This document shows positions 13,347-15,874 of a DNA stretch of 15,874 nt, piece by piece (position 1 is the stretch's first letter; each line of letters opens with the position of its first letter). Below the pieces are notes generated by a model that searched no databases, was not told where the DNA came from, and worked only from the letters and a program-made list of their open reading frames with translations. The stretch is from CAXMQS01 sp036446035 (GTDB lineage Bacteria > Actinomycetota > Acidimicrobiia > Spongiisociales > JAOTWH01). The DNA is taken from NCBI GenBank assembly GCA_036446035.1, contig JAZFSG010000008.1, positions 1 through 15,874 of the forward strand, in the 5' to 3' direction. The position numbers and the translations under genes were made by a program.

Positions 13347-14095
13347 CCCAGCACCCTACGACAACTCCAGTGACCCCATGGCCCCCCAGCGTGGTTGGTG
13401 TCAATCGAGCGCTGCACCAGCCAGGCGGCGGCCGCGGTGTTGGCGGCCGGATCGTAGGGCGCCCCGCTGGCGTAGGAGTCGAGGCCGGCCTCGCTTGCGA
13501 CCCAGTTCCATGTCGAGGCAACGAACTGGAAGAGGCCGGCGGCGCCGGATCTCGGGTTGGTAACGCTGGCATCGCCGTTGCTCTCGCAGCTGATGATGGC
13601 GAGCGCTTCCTCGACGCGAGCCCCTGAGAAGTAGCCGGAGACCAGCCCACGCCATTGCTCAACGGCCGGCGGCCAGGAGGTGGTTGGGGGTGCTGTGGTC
13701 GGCGGCACGGTCGTAGGTGGCACGGTTGTAGGAGGAACAGTTGTCGTCGCCGTCGTCGTCGTCGGAGGCGAAGTCGCCGGCGGGGGTTTCGTCGTGGTCG
13801 TCGTCGGTGGGGTCGTTGTCGTTGTCGTTGTCGTGGTAGTGGTGGTGGACGCCTCCGGTTCCAGAGCACTACGCCCCAGCGGTGCTCGCTGTGGTGGTGA
13901 CGGCGCCGGAGATGGCTCCGGTTCAGCCAGTGGCACGAGCGGAGCCGCGAACACCGCGGCGGCGGCGGAGGCGTCGATCCCCGGAAGGTCGACGCCAGTT
14001 GGAGCGACCGTGCCCCCCGACGAGAACGCGGCGAAGCCAACCATGGATAGAGACACGATGATTATCAGACCCGTGAGGGCTACGGATCTTGGCAC
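13343..14095 (-). CDS. Secreted lytic transglycosylase (SLT-like) with Thr/Pro-rich linker
   Basis: A 250-residue exported protein. Residues 1-28 are a signal peptide or membrane anchor (hydrophobic 6-24). A low-complexity Thr/Pro linker spans about 83-143. Residues 148-248 are a small SLT/lysozyme-like domain: 'ALAIISCESNGDASVTNP' (164-181) with catalytic Glu171, 'SGAAGLFQFVASTWN' (183-197), and 'AAAAWLVQRSID' (221-232). Cys170 and Cys245 may form a disulphide. It resembles transglycosylase-like proteins of Acidimicrobiia and the resuscitation-factor group in layout, and probably cuts peptidoglycan glycan strands outside the membrane. The GTG start is supported by AGGAGG four bases upstream (14105-14100). 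It is the first gene of the operon and its TGA overlaps the next ATG. Confidence 0.88.
   Translation of the reverse strand: MPRSVALTGLIIIVSLSMVGFAAFSSGGTVAPTGVDLPGIDASAAAAVFAAPLVPLAEPEPSPAPSPPQRAPLGRSALEPEASTTTTTTTTTTTTPPTTTTTKPPPATSPPTTTTATTTVPPTTVPPTTVPPTTAPPTTSWPPAVEQWRGLVSGYFSGARVEEALAIISCESNGDASVTNPRSGAAGLFQFVASTWNWVASEAGLDSYASGAPYDPAANTAAAAWLVQRSIDTNHAGGPWGHWSCRRVLG
13353..13358 (-). promoter_or_regulatory. -10 box (TAGGGT), internal leaderless promoter of the HHH gene
   Basis: TAGGGT lies inside the last codons of the transglycosylase gene and ends 6 nt before the ATG at 13346. It may give a second transcript of the HHH-rlmN-bcp part of the operon. Confidence 0.45.
13679..13846 (-). 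repeat. Low-complexity Thr/Pro-coding tract
   Basis: The segment encodes residues 84-139 of the transglycosylase: twelve Thr in a row, then Thr runs broken by Pro, Lys and Ala, ending in PPTTVPPTTVPPTTAPPTT. Codons are mixed (ACC, ACT, ACG, ACA), including an ACG-ACA alternation repeated three times. On the DNA level this looks like short tandem repeats prone to length change. Confidence 0.85.
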
Positions 14096-14099
14096 TCCG

Positions 14100-14105
14100 C
14101 CTCCT
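14100..14105 (-). promoter_or_regulatory. Ribosome binding site of the transglycosylase gene
   Basis: AGGAGG on the minus strand, four bases before GTG 14095. It fixes this start and marks one of the few clearly leadered mRNAs in the window. Confidence 0.8.
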
Positions 14106-14146
14106 GTGCGCGAGCCAGCGCGGTCGCAACAATGTGGGGTGCCTGG

Positions 14147-14152
14147 AGGCTA
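14147..14152 (-). promoter_or_regulatory. -10 box (TAGCCT) of the transglycosylase operon
   Basis: TAGCCT on the minus strand would place the transcript start near 14140 and give a leader of about 45 nt that contains AGGAGG. It lies 31 bp from the divergent TAGGAT box of the F420-dependent oxidoreductase. Confidence 0.45.
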
Positions 14153-14182
14153 GGTGGCTGCCATCCAGGGCACAACCCGCCG

Positions 14183-14188
14183 TAGGAT
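14183..14188 (+). promoter_or_regulatory. -10 box (TAGGAT), near-leaderless start of the F420 oxidoreductase gene
   Basis: TAGGAT ends 8 nt before GTG 14197, with no ribosome binding site between. It supports that start over upstream in-frame candidates such as the TTG at 14089. Confidence 0.55.
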
Positions 14189-14196
14189 TGGCCGTC

Positions 14197-15210
14197 GTGA
14201 AGACCGATTTCTACGTCGCTCCGGGCCCCGTCAAATACACCAGGGGAATGGGGGCGCGGGCCGAGCGGCTCGGATACGACGGCCTGTTCACGGCGGATAC
14301 TGCCCACGATCCCTTCCTCCCTCTGGTCACGGCCGCGGCCGAGACCGAGCGAATCCAGCTGGGGACGGCCATAGCGGTGGCTTTCGCCAGATCACCCATG
14401 ACCGTTGCCTACACGGCGTGGGATCTTGCTGCGCTGAGCGAGGGTCGATTCCTACTCGGTCTCGGCACCCAGATCCGAGCCCACATCACGAGACGATTCA
14501 GCATGCCGTGGGGTAAGCCGGGCCCGCAGATGCGCGAGTACATCGCGGCGCTGCGCGCTATATGGGCGACCTTCCAGGACGGAGCCAAGCTCGACTTCGA
14601 CGGCGATTACTACTCCTTTCGTCTCATGACTCCCTTCTTCGATCCTGGCCCCATCGCCCACCCTGACATCCCGATCTACATCGCGGGCGTGGGGGAGTAC
14701 ATGTCACGGCTTGCGGGCGAGGTGTGCCAGGGCTTCCACGCACATCCCTTTCACACCGTGAAATACCTCGACGACGTGGTGCTACCGGCGATGTCTGATG
14801 GTGCAGTCAAAGCCGGCCGCTCCCTCTCGGATGTTGACTTTGTGGTGACGACGTTCGTTATCACCGGCCACAACGAGGAGGAGATGGCGGCTGCCGTAGA
14901 CGTCACCAGGCAGCAGATCGCCTTCTACGCCTCGACCCCCGCCTACGCAGGAGTTCTCGAGGCTCACGGTTGGGACTTCGGGCCAACCCTCAACACGATG
15001 TCGAAGCGGGGAGAGTGGGCCGGGATGCTCGAGCTGATCACGGACGAGGTGCTCGACGAGATCGCGATCACGGCGCCCGTCGGAGAGATCGGCGACAGGA
15101 TCAGGGCCCGTTACGGCGATCGGGTGCAACGAGTCGGGCTCTACACCGTTGTGCCGCCGGCGCTTGACGACGATGGCTGGGAGGCCCTCGTCGCCGACAT
15201 CCGCGGCTGA
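14197..15210 (+). CDS. LLM-class F420-dependent oxidoreductase (TIGR03617 / MSMEG_2256-like)
   Basis: A 337-residue luciferase-like TIM-barrel enzyme. It probably uses reduced or oxidised coenzyme F420 to move hydride to or from an unknown substrate. Visible landmarks are 'AERLGYDGLFTADTAHDPFLP' split around 22-42, 'LGTAIAVAFARSPMTVAYTAWDLAALSEGRF' region at 55-85, 'LGLGTQ' (87-92), 'FSMPWGKP' (101-108), 'MREYIAALRAIW' (112-123), 'YIAGVG' (161-166) and 'AGEVCQGFHAHPFHT' (173-187). The combination with HDPFLP and RRFSMPW is typical of the TIGR03617 subfamily of actinobacteria. I place the start at GTG 14197 rather than 14089, since the family begins with a short MKVD-like strand (here VKTDFYV) and the upstream 36 codons overlap promoter sequence. 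Its stop abuts the stop of the opposing transferase gene. Confidence 0.9.
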   Translation: MKTDFYVAPGPVKYTRGMGARAERLGYDGLFTADTAHDPFLPLVTAAAETERIQLGTAIAVAFARSPMTVAYTAWDLAALSEGRFLLGLGTQIRAHITRRFSMPWGKPGPQMREYIAALRAIWATFQDGAKLDFDGDYYSFRLMTPFFDPGPIAHPDIPIYIAGVGEYMSRLAGEVCQGFHAHPFHTVKYLDDVVLPAMSDGAVKAGRSLSDVDFVVTTFVITGHNEEEMAAAVDVTRQQIAFYASTPAYAGVLEAHGWDFGPTLNTMSKRGEWAGMLELITDEVLDEIAITAPVGEIGDRIRARYGDRVQRVGLYTVVPPALDDDGWEALVADIRG

Positions 15211-15874
15211 TCAGTCCGCGACGACCGCCGCCGTAGAGACCCGCGGATCGGCGGCCCCGGTGCGTCTGTCGCCGGCATCGACCTCGATCACGGAGACCGG
15301 TCCCCAGCCTTCCATCGGACCGCTAGTGACCTCGACGGAGTGACCGCGGTCTACGAGTCCTTCGGGAAATCCGGGCTCGACGCGAACGGGCGGCGTGCCC
15401 GCCAGTTCGTCAAGCGTCCACCGTGGTGCGGCCTGGGCGGCGGCCGCATCGAGTCCCGCCACCATCCGCAGCGCCGCCATCTGCAGCAGCAGCTGTGGCT
15501 GCAGATGCCCGCCGCGGGTTCCGAGCAAGGTGTCGAGCTGGCCGGACCGAGTCCACAGCGTTGGCGCCAGGGTGTGCAACGGGCGGTTGCCCGGAGCCAG
15601 CTCGTTGGCGTGACCGGCCCTCAGGTTGAAGCCGGCGCCGCGACTGTGCAGAAAGACACCGGTGCCCCCAGCAGATAGGCCGCTGCCGATACCGGTGTAG
15701 TTGGACTGGATCAGTGAGACACCCAACCCGCTGGCGTCGATGACACACATGTAGGCGGTCACCCCGATCTTTCGCCAGGCCAGGACGCGGCGCACGACCT
15801 CGTCGATGCCGCCGCCGGCCCGGAACCGAGAGGAAGCGCCTAAACTCCAGTCGGCCGCCGTCCCCGAGGAAGCC
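15211..15874 (-). CDS. Gamma-glutamyltransferase family protein (YwrD-like), 3' part only
   Basis: The last 221 codons of a minus-strand gene that begins beyond the right edge of the window; the frame stays open to 15874. It contains the small-subunit region of the family. The likely nucleophile Thr is in 'IGVTAYMCVIDASG' (about residues 37-50 of the visible part), followed by 'GVSLIQSNYTGIGSGL', 'GGTGVFLHSRGAGFNL', 'HANELAPGNRPLHTLAPTLW' and 'GTRGGHLQPQLLLQ'. These match YwrD-type proteins rather than the classical enzyme, which has TTH after the cleavage site. The family self-cleaves before the Thr and transfers or hydrolyses gamma-glutamyl groups, but the substrates of this branch are uncertain. 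The N-terminal part, and so a signal peptide, cannot be judged. Confidence 0.85.
   Translation of the reverse strand, partial: ASSGTAADWSLGASSRFRAGGGIDEVVRRVLAWRKIGVTAYMCVIDASGLGVSLIQSNYTGIGSGLSAGGTGVFLHSRGAGFNLRAGHANELAPGNRPLHTLAPTLWTRSGQLDTLLGTRGGHLQPQLLLQMAALRMVAGLDAAAAQAAPRWTLDELAGTPPVRVEPGFPEGLVDRGHSVEVTSGPMEGWGPVSVIEVDAGDRRTGAADPRVSTAAVVAD

Noticed and set aside
13679..13846. Short repeated units that could suggest a CRISPR or VNTR array
   Set aside because: The units encode TT-P repeats in frame, have no spacers of constant length and lie within a coding region.
13680..14153. Plus-strand open frame rich in Val and Gly opposite the transglycosylase gene
   Set aside because: It is the complement of the Thr/Pro-coding tract; poly-Val arises from the opposite strand of ACN codons. 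The minus frame has signal peptide, SLT motifs and AGGAGG.

Overview
The window looks like chromosomal DNA from a high-GC actinobacterium, most likely an uncultured member of the Acidimicrobiia or a relative. Pointers are an F420-dependent LLM-class oxidoreductase, a mycobacterial ArfA-like OmpA/BON protein, an FMN-dependent 2-hydroxy-acid oxidase, a secreted lytic transglycosylase with a long Thr/Pro linker, frequent GTG starts and many apparently leaderless genes. The lineage is an inference; there is no rRNA or other marker here. I see no tRNA, rRNA, CRISPR array, transposase, integrase or phage gene.

Layout. (1) 1-1648: secreted beta-propeller gene whose N-terminal part is missing; a signal-peptide-like reading frame precedes it out of frame. 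(2) 1645-3697: a flavodoxin-fold reductase (minus) and a CPA1-type Na+/H+ antiporter (plus) share a short divergent promoter region. (3) 3750-5344: an OmpA/BON envelope protein coupled to a small membrane protein with a coiled coil, resembling arfAB of mycobacteria. (4) 5437-8034: an 865-residue GT4-GT2 double glycosyltransferase. (5) 8031-9633: rhomboid protease (minus), an orphan protein (plus), a DUF2277 protein (minus) and a small orphan (minus). (6) 9747-11347: 2-hydroxy-acid oxidase (plus) facing a Pat-like acetyltransferase (minus). (7) 11363-14095, all minus: transglycosylase, helix-hairpin-helix membrane protein, RlmN and the peroxiredoxin Bcp form a tight four-gene unit closed by a strong intrinsic terminator. 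(8) 14197-15874: F420-dependent oxidoreductase (plus) facing the 3' part of a YwrD-type gamma-glutamyltransferase (minus, runs off the window).

Two structural themes recur. First, at least seven genes have TAGNNT only 6-8 nt before the start codon, as expected for leaderless mRNAs transcribed from an extended TANNNT-type -10 box. Second, four of five convergent gene pairs have stop codons that overlap (CTAG, CTAG, TTAG) or abut (TGA|TCA), leaving no room for a terminator between them.

The genes are mostly single-function household, envelope and redox genes. I do not see a clear new multi-gene defence or biosynthetic system. The points most worth a second look are the leaderless promoter set, the candidate small RNA and 20-bp palindrome between bcp and the acetyltransferase gene, the truncated propeller gene, the GT4-GT2 fusion with an unassigned C-terminal domain, and the transglycosylase-HHH-RlmN-Bcp operon.
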